The position numbers and the translations under genes were made by a program. This document shows positions 20,904 to 29,034 of a stretch of DNA of 64,000 nt, in pieces. Position 1 is the stretch's first letter; each line of letters begins with the position of its first letter. This stretch comes from Acinetobacter sp. ANC 3832 (lineage in GTDB: Bacteria > Pseudomonadota > Gammaproteobacteria > Pseudomonadales > Moraxellaceae): NCBI RefSeq assembly GCF_002135415.1, contig NZ_NEGJ01000006.1, positions 1-64,000 on the forward strand, read 5' to 3'. The notes under the pieces were generated by a model. That model worked only from the letters and a program-made list of their open reading frames with translations. It was not told the origin of the DNA and did not search any database.

Positions 20904-21662
20904 TCAACGATTGAAAAAGTCAGTTTCTGTAATAATGTGATTACGTAAACGACCTATTCCTTCAATCTCTACAATCACTTCATCACCGGGAATAACATCG
21001 GACAAACCTTCAGGAGTTCCCGTTGCGATCATGTCGCCAGGCTGTAAAGTCATAAATGAAGAAATGTATTCAATTAAAAATGGCACATTAAAAATCATGT
21101 CTGCTGTGGTTCCTTCCTGACGAAGTTCACCATTGACCCATGTTCTAAGGGTTAAATGATTAGGCTCAGGAATTGATGCTGTATCAATAATATAAGGACC
21201 GACAGGTGTGGTTGAATGACGGTTTTTGACCCGTAAATTTGGACGGTAATAATTTTCCAGGTAATCACGGATTGCGTAGTCATTACATAAGGTATAACCC
21301 GCAACATAATCCAACGCATCTTCACGGTTTACGTTCTTCGCTGTTTTACCAATGACTGCAACCAATTCACATTCATAGTGCATATATTCCACATGATCTG
21401 GACGCCAAGTCACTTGGTTATGACCTGTAAATGTATTGGGCGCTTTAATAAAAATAAGTGGTTCTTTCGGCGGTTCAAATGCCAGTTCACGGGCATGGTC
21501 TGCATAATTTAAACCCAATGCGAACATGGTTCCATTCGCAGGTGGCAACCATTCTACGTCTTGCTCTGCAAGCACCTGACCATTCGGGAGTTTGACCTGT
21601 AGGTCATCCAGTACTTCAACATTAATAACGTCATCGTTGTAACGAATACGAGCAGATTTCAT
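20904..21662 (-). CDS. hpaG2: HpaG C-terminal-type isomerase/decarboxylase (FAH family)
   Basis: One of two separate halves of the bifunctional HpaG, which isomerises and decarboxylates 5-oxopent-3-ene-1,2,5-tricarboxylate. The 252-residue FAH fold has FALGLNYADHARE, the metal region YECELVAVIGK and MIATGTPEGLSDV. It starts 3 bp after hpaG1 stops, so the two are translationally coupled. In E. coli the halves are fused into one chain of about 430 residues; here they are separate, as in several other bacteria. Confidence 0.93.
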   Translation of the reverse strand: MKSARIRYNDDVINVEVLDDLQVKLPNGQVLAEQDVEWLPPANGTMFALGLNYADHARELAFEPPKEPLIFIKAPNTFTGHNQVTWRPDHVEYMHYECELVAVIGKTAKNVNREDALDYVAGYTLCNDYAIRDYLENYYRPNLRVKNRHSTTPVGPYIIDTASIPEPNHLTLRTWVNGELRQEGTTADMIFNVPFLIEYISSFMTLQPGDMIATGTPEGLSDVIPGDEVIVEIEGIGRLRNHIITETDFFNR

Positions 21663-21665
21663 GTT

Positions 21666-22325
21666 TTATACTCCCTGTTCCTGAATGGTATTTTCTACAG
21701 CACCCAATTGATCCACTTCTATACGAACCACATCACCATCTTCCAAATTGACACGACCGAGTGGCGTACCTGTCAGAATAATGTCACCTTCATTCAAAGG
21801 CATATATTCTGAAATTTCTTCAATAATTTGGTCTGGTGTACGAATCCAGTTTGCAGTATTGCCCGTCTGCTTTAATTCGCCATTCACAAAAACACGTAAT
21901 TCTAATTGATTCACATTTTTTATTTGATCCTTCGCCACAGCATCACCAATCACGCAGAATCCATCCTGACATTTCGCTTTAATCGCAGGACGGTAATAAC
22001 TGTCCTCTGGCAAACTCAGTTCATTCACCACCACATAACCTACGATATGTGCATAAGCCTCACTTTTCGGTACACGGTTGGTACTTTTACCAATCACGAT
22101 ACCCACAGTCGGTCCAGCCTGTAATACGTCATCCGCTTGTTTAACGACAACATTTCCAGAATGGTTACGTGTATTGGGTGTCTTGATAAACAGAACAGGT
22201 TTAACAGGCTCGTTTACATACGGTTTTTGGTTAAACTGTTCTTTAAGGGCTTCATATAAACCTTTATCATTCAAAGCAATACCAAAGATATTACCTTGTG
22301 TATCAATTTTCTTCAGATCATTCAT
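21666..22325 (-). CDS. hpaG1: HpaG N-terminal-type isomerase/decarboxylase (FAH family)
   Basis: Partner of HpaG2, 219 residues, also of the FAH fold: FIKTPNTRNHSGN, VGIVIGKSTNRVPK and ILTGTPLGRVNLEDGD. It is the first gene of the eight-gene meta-cleavage operon. The promoter lies in the 148-bp gap to divergent hpaA and contains the palindrome at 22379-22394. The start at 22325 is an ATG shortly after a GAGAGT ribosome-site-like run. Confidence 0.93.
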   Translation of the reverse strand: MNDLKKIDTQGNIFGIALNDKGLYEALKEQFNQKPYVNEPVKPVLFIKTPNTRNHSGNVVVKQADDVLQAGPTVGIVIGKSTNRVPKSEAYAHIVGYVVVNELSLPEDSYYRPAIKAKCQDGFCVIGDAVAKDQIKNVNQLELRVFVNGELKQTGNTANWIRTPDQIIEEISEYMPLNEGDIILTGTPLGRVNLEDGDVVRIEVDQLGAVENTIQEQGV

Positions 22326-22378
22326 TTGATACTCTCTTTTGATATGCCCGATATTCCATATTGAGCTTTTTGCAAATT

Positions 22379-22394
22379 AGTTAATATATTAACT
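22379..22394. promoter_or_regulatory. Perfect 16-bp palindrome between hpaG1 and hpaA
   Basis: AGTTAATATATTAACT, the clearest short form of the island motif, 54 bp upstream of hpaG1 and 79 bp upstream of the hpaA ATG chosen here. A partial copy (TTAATATCATAAC) follows at about 22400. This is where HpaR would be expected to repress the operon. Confidence 0.55.
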
Positions 22395-22473
22395 TTATAA
22401 TTAATATCATAACTATTTGCAAGCGCTTTTTACGATACGATATGAAAATAATACTTTTCACGGATTAGAATGT

Positions 22474-23358
22474 ATGAAAACTGAAATTATTCCAAATTTA
22501 CATATGGGTGATGTTTATGACCATCGCTATGCTGGTGCAGAAATTCACTATGAAGCTCAAGCTAAACTTGCAAATTTCTTCGGTCAACATATGCCTCCAC
22601 ATCGTCATGATCGTTTTTTTCAACTGCACGTATTCAATAAAGGTACTGTTCGAGTATTTCTAGATGATGTGAAATATGTCTGCCAAGCGCCTGCCTTTTT
22701 TCTTACCCCACCATCTGTTGCACATTCTTTTATTACAGATCCTGGATGTGATGGACATGTATTAACGATTCAACAAAATATCATTTGGCCACTTCTTCAA
22801 GTAGATTTAAAAGTTCAGCATATTCATCCCATCTGTTTACACGCTGGGCAGCTTAAAGATACATATTTAAAAGAGTTATTTTTACTAGAAACATATTTAA
22901 ATGAACTTAAATTAGAGTTTGAAAGTAATAAACAAGCAAAAAACTTTGCTTTAAAAAGTTTAATTAATTTAATATTTTTGCAAGTCATGCGTCTCGCTGA
23001 GGCTGTACCGCCACGTACTAAGAATGGTGGTAATGATTTAACTATTTTTCGTAAATTTAATGAATTAATTGAATCAAATTATGACCAACATTGGTCACTG
23101 ACTCAATATGCACAAAAGCTCACCATTACAGAAACTCGACTAAATGATATTTGTCGTCGTTTAGCAGAAATTTCATCCAAAAAGTTAATTTATGATCGCC
23201 AAATGCAAGAAGCTAAACGCTTACTCATTTTTACTGATACAACCATTAACAGTATCTGTTATCAATTAGGTTTTAAAGACCCTGCTTACTTCAGTCGATT
23301 TTTTCATAAAAATTCAGGTCTTCGCCCTTCTGAATTTAGGCAAATATATTTACAATAG
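22474..23358 (+). CDS. hpaA: AraC-family activator of HPA catabolism, HpaA
   Basis: A 294-residue activator that in enterobacteria responds to 4-hydroxyphenylacetate and turns on the hydroxylase genes. The N-terminal cupin (DVYDHRYAGAEIHYEAQAKL, FFGQHMPPHRHDRFFQLHVF, LTPPSVAHSFIT) closely follows E. coli HpaA, and the C-terminal AraC double helix-turn-helix covers about 195-294 (INSICYQLGFKDPAYFSRFF). The open frame extends to a TTG at 22417, but the ATG at 22474 matches the family start and leaves room for divergent promoters. It is transcribed away from hpaG1. Confidence 0.9.
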   Translation: MKTEIIPNLHMGDVYDHRYAGAEIHYEAQAKLANFFGQHMPPHRHDRFFQLHVFNKGTVRVFLDDVKYVCQAPAFFLTPPSVAHSFITDPGCDGHVLTIQQNIIWPLLQVDLKVQHIHPICLHAGQLKDTYLKELFLLETYLNELKLEFESNKQAKNFALKSLINLIFLQVMRLAEAVPPRTKNGGNDLTIFRKFNELIESNYDQHWSLTQYAQKLTITETRLNDICRRLAEISSKKLIYDRQMQEAKRLLIFTDTTINSICYQLGFKDPAYFSRFFHKNSGLRPSEFRQIYLQ

Positions 23359-23389
23359 AAACATCATACAAAAAAACTATATAATAGAA

Positions 23390-24277
23390 TTATTTAAAAT
23401 AGTTCAAAGGCAGTTTTAAATAGCGAACTCCGTTGGCTTCAGGCTCAGGAAATTTCCCTGCATCCATATTAATTTGGATTGCAGGTAAAATCAACTTAGG
23501 CATAGACAGTGTTGCATCACGCTGTTCACGCATTTGAATGAAATCTAATTTTTTTGAACCGCTATGAATGTGAATATTTTCAGTTTTTTGCGTTTTAATA
23601 TCCGTTTCGCAACTGTAAGTATGTCGTGCTTCAGGCAAATAATCATGACATAAAAACATGCGCATATTTTCTGGAAGTTGATATAAAGTCTGTACAGAAT
23701 CAAATAATTGACCTGCACTTCCTTTAGGAAAATCACAACGTGCCGTACCATAATCTGGCATAAACAAAGTATCACCTACGAATACAGCATCACCCACCAC
23801 ATAACTCAAACAAGCAGGTGTATGCCCAGGCGTAGCAATGTTATAGGCTTCTAATTCGCCAATTTTAAAATGCTCGCCATCTTGAAATAGATAATCAAAA
23901 GATTGCTGTGAATTATAATATTTGATGTCTAAGTTATAAATTGTACTAAAGGTTTCTTGTACGGTCGCAATTTTTTCACTCATGGCAATTTTGCCACCTA
24001 ACTGTTCTTTTAAATATTGTGAAGCTGTTAAATGATCTGCATGGACATGTGTTTCAAGAATCCATTGCACAGTAAACTGATTTTCTTGAATATAAGCAAT
24101 AATACGATCAGCATGAATCGTTTTGGTTGTTGCTGACGACGCATCATAATTCAATACACTGTCAATAATGGCACAGTGTTTAGATTTTGAATCTGTGACC
24201 ACATAACTAAAAGTATTGGTCTGTTCATCAAAAAAATCTTGTACCCACGGATTTCCATTTAACACTGTGCTATTCAA
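23390..24277 (-). CDS. blh: Persulfide dioxygenase-like metallo-beta-lactamase-fold protein (Blh/ETHE1 type)
   Basis: A 295-residue non-haem iron hydrolase-fold enzyme of the BigR operon type, expected to oxidise glutathione persulfide in sulfide detoxification. The metal motif is H77-x-H79-x-D81-H82 (ETHVHADHLT), with further ligands at ATPGHTPACLSYV and VGDTLFMPDYG. The length and the final FPEPEANGVRYLKLPLNYF match Blh proteins. It lies 2 bp after a YeeE/YedE gene, and the cluster ends with a BigR-like repressor, which supports the sulfide role. Confidence 0.87.
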   Translation of the reverse strand: MNSTVLNGNPWVQDFFDEQTNTFSYVVTDSKSKHCAIIDSVLNYDASSATTKTIHADRIIAYIQENQFTVQWILETHVHADHLTASQYLKEQLGGKIAMSEKIATVQETFSTIYNLDIKYYNSQQSFDYLFQDGEHFKIGELEAYNIATPGHTPACLSYVVGDAVFVGDTLFMPDYGTARCDFPKGSAGQLFDSVQTLYQLPENMRMFLCHDYLPEARHTYSCETDIKTQKTENIHIHSGSKKLDFIQMREQRDATLSMPKLILPAIQINMDAGKFPEPEANGVRYLKLPLNYFK

Positions 24278-24279
24278 TC

Positions 24280-24690
24280 TTATGCTCCTGCAAATTTACG
24301 ATGAATTAATACACCAACTAACATTGCGATAATGAAATATAACGCATCATAGTGCCCTAAACCAATCAAGGTAAATGCTGGTGCTGGGCAAATCCCTGCG
24401 ATTCCCCAACCAATACCAAAAATAAAAGCACCTGTCAGTAATTTTTGATCTAACTGATTGCTCTTTGGTAATTCAATTGGCTCATTAAATACAGTGACAG
24501 GTTTACGAATAGCAATTTGAAATGGAATGAAGGCAACAGCGATAGCACCCATCATCACAAATGCCAAGCTTGGATCCCAATTCCCAAACAAGTCTAAGAA
24601 CCCAATCACTTTCCCTGGATTTGCCATACCTGAAAACATCAGCCCAACAGAGAATATTCCACCGAATATAAATGCAAAAATATTTTTCAT
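24280..24690 (-). CDS. YeeE/YedE-family membrane protein, second half-transporter
   Basis: A 136-residue inner-membrane protein with about four helices and the family signature GIGWGIAGICPAPAF. Related proteins import thiosulfate or export sulfur species. The open frame extends upstream to 24771, but the ATG at 24690 has a GGGAG ribosome site and starts directly in the first helix, so I use it. It lies 13 bp after the other half-transporter; together they look like one YeeE unit split in two. Confidence 0.85.
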   Translation of the reverse strand: MKNIFAFIFGGIFSVGLMFSGMANPGKVIGFLDLFGNWDPSLAFVMMGAIAVAFIPFQIAIRKPVTVFNEPIELPKSNQLDQKLLTGAFIFGIGWGIAGICPAPAFTLIGLGHYDALYFIIAMLVGVLIHRKFAGA

Positions 24691-24703
24691 TAGAATACTC
24701 CCT

Positions 24704-25114
24704 TTACCCAAGTATGTGACGAGTGATAAATACCGTAATAAAACCTGCCAACATAAATGTACACGTTGCAATTATTGAGCGTTTAGATAAGCGACTCATC
24801 CCACAGATGCCATGACCACTGGTACAGCCTGAACCTAAACGTGTTCCAAAGCCAACCAATAAACCTGCAATAATTAAAATAAGCGGGTTTGAAGTCATCA
24901 CAATGTCAGGTTTTACAAAAATGCCGTAAATAAAAGGTGTAATGAATAATCCTGCGATAAACCATACTGCGGGTGTTTTTAAAATGGTTTGTGGATTAAG
25001 CACTTGAGCAATAAGACCACTAATGCCTGCGATACGACCATTCACAAATAAATAGCCAACAACTGCGACACCTAAAAGTAAACCGCCTAAAAAGGCATAA
25101 AGAAAATCATGCAT
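24704..25114 (-). CDS. YeeE/YedE-family membrane protein, first half-transporter
   Basis: A 136-residue membrane protein with the signature GSGCTSGHGICGMSRLS (about 96-112), whose cysteine is the sulfur-relay residue in YeeE homologues. It is the first gene of the three-gene unit and is divergent from the BigR-like repressor. The AT-rich palindromic region at 25132-25154 should control both. Confidence 0.85.
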   Translation of the reverse strand: MHDFLYAFLGGLLLGVAVVGYLFVNGRIAGISGLIAQVLNPQTILKTPAVWFIAGLFITPFIYGIFVKPDIVMTSNPLILIIAGLLVGFGTRLGSGCTSGHGICGMSRLSKRSIIATCTFMLAGFITVFITRHILG

Positions 25115-25131
25115 CGTTTATGACCTATACA

Positions 25132-25154
25132 ATATATGTATTAATAATATATAA
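25132..25154. promoter_or_regulatory. Imperfect AT-rich palindrome, probable BigR operator
   Basis: TATATGTATTAATAATATATA centres on TATTAATA and lies between divergent transporter and repressor genes, where an ArsR-family repressor such as BigR would bind. Symmetry is imperfect, with about two mismatched positions per half. Confidence 0.45.
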
Positions 25155-25201
25155 TATTTTTAATTATTCAAGTTGTATTTTGATATCGAGCAAATTTAAA
25201 A

Positions 25202-25513
25202 ATGCAAAATAATAATTTTTCAATAGATTTAAATAAGATCAATAGTGTTGCAGATCAGTTAAAGATTCTGTCAAATCCTGACCGTTTAAAAATTTTATGC
25301 ATCTTAAAAGATGGAGAGATTCATGTACAAAATATTGAACAATTAACTGCAATTCCACAACCTACACTTTCACAACAGTTGACACTTCTCAGAAAAGCAC
25401 AATTGGTACAAACACGGCGTGAGGGTAAACAAATTTATTATTCTATTCAAGATCAACGAGTATTAGATCTTATGCAAAAACTGTATGAACTGTACTGCCA
25501 AACAGAAGATTAG
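25202..25513 (+). CDS. bigR: ArsR-family persulfide-sensing repressor, BigR type
   Basis: A 103-residue winged-helix repressor. Cys33 and Cys99 are 66 residues apart, the same spacing as the Cys42/Cys108 pair that forms the persulfide-sensing bridge in Xylella BigR. LKILSNPDRLKILCIL is the family start and TAIPQPTLSQQLTLLR the recognition helix. No zinc- or arsenic-binding motif is seen. It is divergent from its likely targets, the two half-transporters and the persulfide-dioxygenase-like gene. Confidence 0.87.
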   Translation: MQNNNFSIDLNKINSVADQLKILSNPDRLKILCILKDGEIHVQNIEQLTAIPQPTLSQQLTLLRKAQLVQTRREGKQIYYSIQDQRVLDLMQKLYELYCQTED

Positions 25514-25560
25514 TTTTCATCATCTGAATTTTTAAAGTTATCACTAGTCATTCATCTAAA

Positions 25561-26307
25561 TTAACCAAACTCATCCAATACTTTATCTACAAACCATTTA
25601 GGGAAAAAATCAATTTCAGGATTCAATTTTAATGTTTCAGCATCTTCAATCTCAGCAATGAAAGATGCTTTTTGCCCATCCGAAGAGTTATCAAAAATAT
25701 AAGTACGATTTGATGCTTCTACTGCGGGCATCAATAAATCTAAACTACGATAATAACGTTCACGAATCTTTTGCTCAGGCACAGGATGCCCGCCTGCAAA
25801 GACTCGATAATGCACACGACCAATATTAATGTCAGGATCAACTGTAGCGACATAATATAAATAGGTTTTAAAGCCCTGCTTTCGCGCTTCTCTTAAAAAC
25901 TCAACTTTACTGATATGTGACATTACTGTTTCAAAAGTAAAGCTAATTTTTAATCGTAAAAATTCTAGGCGAATAAAATCAATAATACGCGCTGCAAGAT
26001 ACGAATCTATTTCATGTGCTTCGAATTGAATAGAGCCATCATTTTGAATAATAGGTTCAGAAGAGAGCAATGAAATGATCAACTCGCCTTTTTTTCTTTT
26101 TTTTAATTTTAAAAATTGAATCAGCGATTCGGCAGATAAAGCAGAATGATAGTCATATAGAGAAAAACTTTGCGTTGCATATAAAACCTTTTCAAGTTCA
26201 TCTGCATTTAAATATGCCCCAATTTGATGGGGCGGCAAATAATCTTTAATGGTACTTTTTCCAGATCCGTTTGGACCCGCAAACATCCTAATTCGCGGTT
26301 GAGGCAT
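25561..26307 (-). CDS. Zeta-toxin-like P-loop kinase
   Basis: A 248-residue protein with Walker A GPNGSGKST (11-19), an early acidic loop YLNADE and SFTFETVMSH, all of the zeta-toxin/UDP-GlcNAc-kinase-like family. Chain length is close to stand-alone zeta-type proteins. It starts 3 bp after the end of a small 86-residue gene, suggesting a two-gene module. The small partner does not resemble a classical epsilon antitoxin by eye. A housekeeping or non-toxic kinase role remains possible. Confidence 0.75.
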   Translation of the reverse strand: MPQPRIRMFAGPNGSGKSTIKDYLPPHQIGAYLNADELEKVLYATQSFSLYDYHSALSAESLIQFLKLKKRKKGELIISLLSSEPIIQNDGSIQFEAHEIDSYLAARIIDFIRLEFLRLKISFTFETVMSHISKVEFLREARKQGFKTYLYYVATVDPDINIGRVHYRVFAGGHPVPEQKIRERYYRSLDLLMPAVEASNRTYIFDNSSDGQKASFIAEIEDAETLKLNPEIDFFPKWFVDKVLDEFG

Positions 26308-26310
26308 TCT

Positions 26311-26571
26311 TTAAGCCATTAGCTCATGTTTTTTCTTACGTTTTAACACCGTATGTTTTAATTTTGGCACCACATAAGCATCTGAAACATTTTTCAAGAC
26401 AACTATTTCACCCAATTTATTCTGTTGAATTAATTGTTGATTGTGTACATAAACCACATCTGCAGATGATGCATTTGCTTGTTCAAAAGCATGTGTAAAC
26501 GCTTCTATAGCAAGCTTAGGAATCATTGCTTCCTCTCGTACACTGGTTTTCATTGCTGTAAATGCTGTCAT
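26311..26571 (-). CDS. Small protein coupled to the zeta-like kinase, candidate antitoxin
   Basis: 86 residues, likely starting at 26571 or at the next in-frame Met. The first half is mildly helical (IPKLAIEAFTHAFEQANAS); the C-terminus is strongly basic (KLKHTVLKRKKKHE). I do not recognise a named family. The 3-bp gap to the kinase implies coupled translation, and the order small-protein then kinase is that of many toxin-antitoxin operons. No operator palindrome stands out upstream. Confidence 0.6.
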   Translation of the reverse strand: MTAFTAMKTSVREEAMIPKLAIEAFTHAFEQANASSADVVYVHNQQLIQQNKLGEIVVLKNVSDAYVVPKLKHTVLKRKKKHELMA

Positions 26572-26770
26572 ACTCTGCTCCGCTCTGCTTTTTATATAGA
26601 TAGGAAGTTACTGACCTTCTATTCATAAAAATGCACTTTTCAATATCTTAGCACAATCGTTATATTTGTCTATTTATTCAGCTTATTTCATCATTTTCTA
26701 TTCTTTAATTTACCACCTTATCAGATGATCAAACCTGTACTTGTATTCATTTTATCTTTATGCATAATAA

Positions 26771-26790
26771 ATTAGAGCAATTACTCTAAT
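26771..26790. promoter_or_regulatory. Inverted repeat upstream of the HD-domain gene
   Basis: ATTAGAG-caatta-CTCTAAT, perfect 7-bp arms, ending 25 bp before the start at 26816. Possible operator; no regulator is adjacent. Confidence 0.3.
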
Positions 26791-26815
26791 TTTAAAATAT
26801 AGGACTAAATTTGAG

Positions 26816-27520
26816 ATGATAGGTTCTCGTGAATGGATGAATAACCGTCATGGTCAGTTATCAATTAAAGAAAAAATCAAACTCATCAATCAAGTACTCA
26901 TGCCAGCCAGCTTTGCTTTCAGTAAAACATTTCTGCAACAAACACCTTCTCAGACACCTTTAGAATTAAGTGAGTTTCAGATTCCTGATACGGCACTGGT
27001 GAAAGAGGCAATTTTAGAATTAGACAATTGTGGTTCATTCAGTATTATTAACCATTCATGGCGTAGTTATTTTTGGGCTATTGCAATTGCCAAATGTAAA
27101 ACATGGCACATTGATCATGAAAGTGTCCTCATCGCCAGTCTTATTCATGATTTGGCTTTAGTAGATGAAAAGATTCAGAACCATGCTCAATGTAAATGTT
27201 TTACTTATGCAAGTGCTTTACATGCTGAGGCTTTGTGCCAAAAGCATGATTATCCTCAAGATAAAACTGAGAATATTTCCAATGCCATTTGCTTACATAT
27301 GAATGGCTATTTAGATGAACATGATACAAGCTTAAGTAAAGAAGTTTTGATCTTACAAAAAGCGACAGCATGTGATGTGATTGGAACGGATCTCGGAATA
27401 TTACAAACCAGTTATCGTGATGAGGTTTTAGCGCAGTACCCAAGGGCTCAATTTAATGATGTGATGCGAACACTGATTAAACGAGAAGCAAACGAAATCC
27501 AAAGTCACGTACAGCATTGA
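26816..27520 (+). CDS. HD-domain hydrolase, cyanamide-hydratase-like
   Basis: A 234-residue HD-superfamily protein. Metal ligands visible are His80 (IINHSWRSYFWA) and the His111-Asp112 pair (LIASLIHDLAL), with ICLHMNGY giving a later histidine. The NHSWR-to-HD spacing resembles the cyanamide hydratase/urea-amidohydrolase-like subgroup rather than the ppGpp hydrolases. The natural substrate is unknown. It is followed 80 bp downstream by an alpha/beta hydrolase in the same direction. The start at 26816 lacks a clear ribosome site. Confidence 0.7.
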   Translation: MIGSREWMNNRHGQLSIKEKIKLINQVLMPASFAFSKTFLQQTPSQTPLELSEFQIPDTALVKEAILELDNCGSFSIINHSWRSYFWAIAIAKCKTWHIDHESVLIASLIHDLALVDEKIQNHAQCKCFTYASALHAEALCQKHDYPQDKTENISNAICLHMNGYLDEHDTSLSKEVLILQKATACDVIGTDLGILQTSYRDEVLAQYPRAQFNDVMRTLIKREANEIQSHVQH

Positions 27521-27600
27521 TGTCAGCATCAGGCTTATCGACCATGATTAAAATGAATATTTTTAAAGAATAAAATTTGGAACTCAACGGAAAATAACAA

Positions 27601-28413
27601 ATGACTGAGAATGTTTTACAAAAAAGCCTTCATTTTTATCAAAGTGATGCAATTGCTGTTGATATTTATCATCAGCTAAATAATAAAACCAATATTATTT
27701 TATTGCCTGCTTTAGGTGTCGCGATAAGTAAATATGACACGTTGATTCAAACATTGGTTCAACATAATTTTAATGTCATTACTGCAGACTATCCGGGTTG
27801 CGGTCGTAACACTCCGACTGTTTCTGCTGACTTCGATTATGGTTATGCAGATTTACTTGGTTATTTCATTCCACAATTGGTTCAAATGTCTAAAGATCTA
27901 TTAGATCAGAAGCCTGTTCTTTTAGGTCATAGTTTAGGTGGGCATTTGGCAACCTTATACGCCCAACATGAAGAAGTTGATGTGATTGGTATCGCTACAG
28001 GCAATATTGGTTTTCTAAATTGGAATTTAAAAGGTAAATTCAATATTTTAAAAGCGGTGACCGTTTTTAATACCATGATTTATAAAGATGATTATTTGGC
28101 AGGCTACAAAATTGGATTTGGCAATAAAGAAGCTAAAACTTTAATGCAAGATTGGTCTAAAACGGTACTTACAGGTCACTACAAACATATTATTGGAGAT
28201 GAGGTTATTTCTGATAATGTTGCCTTATTTATCCAAATGAAGAATGATGAATTTGCACCACTCAGTTCAACGCTTGCTTTAAGTCGTTATTTTAAAAACC
28301 CTCAAATTGAGCGTTTAGATTTAACCCAAGATATACAAGGTAATCAACACAGTGCATGGATTAAACAACCTGAAAAAGTTGTATCTATTATTCAAAGTTG
28401 GATTAAACGATAA
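27601..28413 (+). CDS. Alpha/beta-fold hydrolase
   Basis: A 270-residue cytoplasmic protein with no signal peptide. The nucleophile is Ser111 in GHSLGGHLATLY; the strand LLPALGVAIS and ADYPGCGRN are the usual oxyanion and cap-entry regions; the final His is probably in GNQHSAWI. The family is broad and the substrate cannot be read from the sequence. A GGAAAATAAC ribosome site precedes the ATG. Confidence 0.8.
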   Translation: MTENVLQKSLHFYQSDAIAVDIYHQLNNKTNIILLPALGVAISKYDTLIQTLVQHNFNVITADYPGCGRNTPTVSADFDYGYADLLGYFIPQLVQMSKDLLDQKPVLLGHSLGGHLATLYAQHEEVDVIGIATGNIGFLNWNLKGKFNILKAVTVFNTMIYKDDYLAGYKIGFGNKEAKTLMQDWSKTVLTGHYKHIIGDEVISDNVALFIQMKNDEFAPLSSTLALSRYFKNPQIERLDLTQDIQGNQHSAWIKQPEKVVSIIQSWIKR

Positions 28414-28436
28414 AATTTTATACGGAACTTATCTTT

Positions 28437-28512
28437 AAAAATCTTGCATAAGTATCTACCGCCTCTTTATTTTATAAATAAAGTTTAAAAGGCTTTATGC
28501 AAGAGGTGCTTT
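28437..28512. repeat. Small MITE-like or cruciform-forming palindromic element
   Basis: CTTGCATAA (28443-28451) and TTATGCAAG (28495-28503) are inverted repeats about 60 bp apart end to end, and an inner hairpin CTTTATTT-ATAAATAAAG sits between them. CTTGCATAA is also part of the ends of the repeats at 37.9 and 39.4 kb and of the IS end at 45.5 kb, so it may be an internally deleted relative. Confidence 0.45.
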
Positions 28513-28558
28513 CTTCTTATAAAAAATGCTCATTTCTAACAGATAAATGAAATGGCTT

Positions 28559-28858
28559 TTATTGATCAACTGTTTCTTGAAGCACTTCACCATCAATAAA
28601 ATGCCATCTTTTTTGATAGGTTGAAATAAAACTGCCGATAAATACAGGTGCGCGATCAATTGGAGATTTCACTTTAAAATAACCTTGCTCTACAGCCCAA
28701 TCATAACTGCCTTGATTTAAAGGGTATTCTGTTAAAACACCACTTAATGCATTCTTTTCAATCCAAATATTTGCAAGTGGAAAAGAAGAAAATACAGCCG
28801 ATGAAAAGCACGACTTATTTGAGTTAAAAATAAAAACTCGATCAGAAGAATGACTCAT
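28559..28858 (-). CDS. DUF7710-type small protein
   Basis: About 99 residues from the Met at 28858, which has a GGTGG ribosome site; an ATG at 28870 is also in frame. The pattern VFIFNSNKSCFSSAVFSS, IWIEKNALSGVLTEYPLN and GSYDWAVEQGYF matches the small DUF7710-like family as I remember it. Function is unknown. It is a single gene convergent with the alpha/beta hydrolase. Confidence 0.6.
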   Translation of the reverse strand: MSHSSDRVFIFNSNKSCFSSAVFSSFPLANIWIEKNALSGVLTEYPLNQGSYDWAVEQGYFKVKSPIDRAPVFIGSFISTYQKRWHFIDGEVLQETVDQ

Positions 28859-28958
28859 AAAAACCACCATATATTCTAATTATTTTATTAAATTATACGT
28901 CTCCTTAATATATCATCAACTTGATTAATGTGAGACTTATGTCACATTTCTGGTTTTT

Positions 28959-28985
28959 GTGTAAAGATCCTCTGGATCTTTACAC
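28959..28985. repeat. Perfect 12-bp hairpin between the cidR-type gene and the DUF7710 gene
   Basis: GTGTAAAGATCC and GGATCTTTACAC are exact reverse complements around a 3-base loop. It lies 50 bp after the LysR-type stop. The T run is on the wrong side for that gene, so it is not a standard terminator; it may be an mRNA 3'-end stabiliser or a protein site. Confidence 0.5.
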
Positions 28986-29034
28986 ACTCTTTTATAAACA
29001 TGACAAATGCTACGATTAACAATTTAGATATCAA

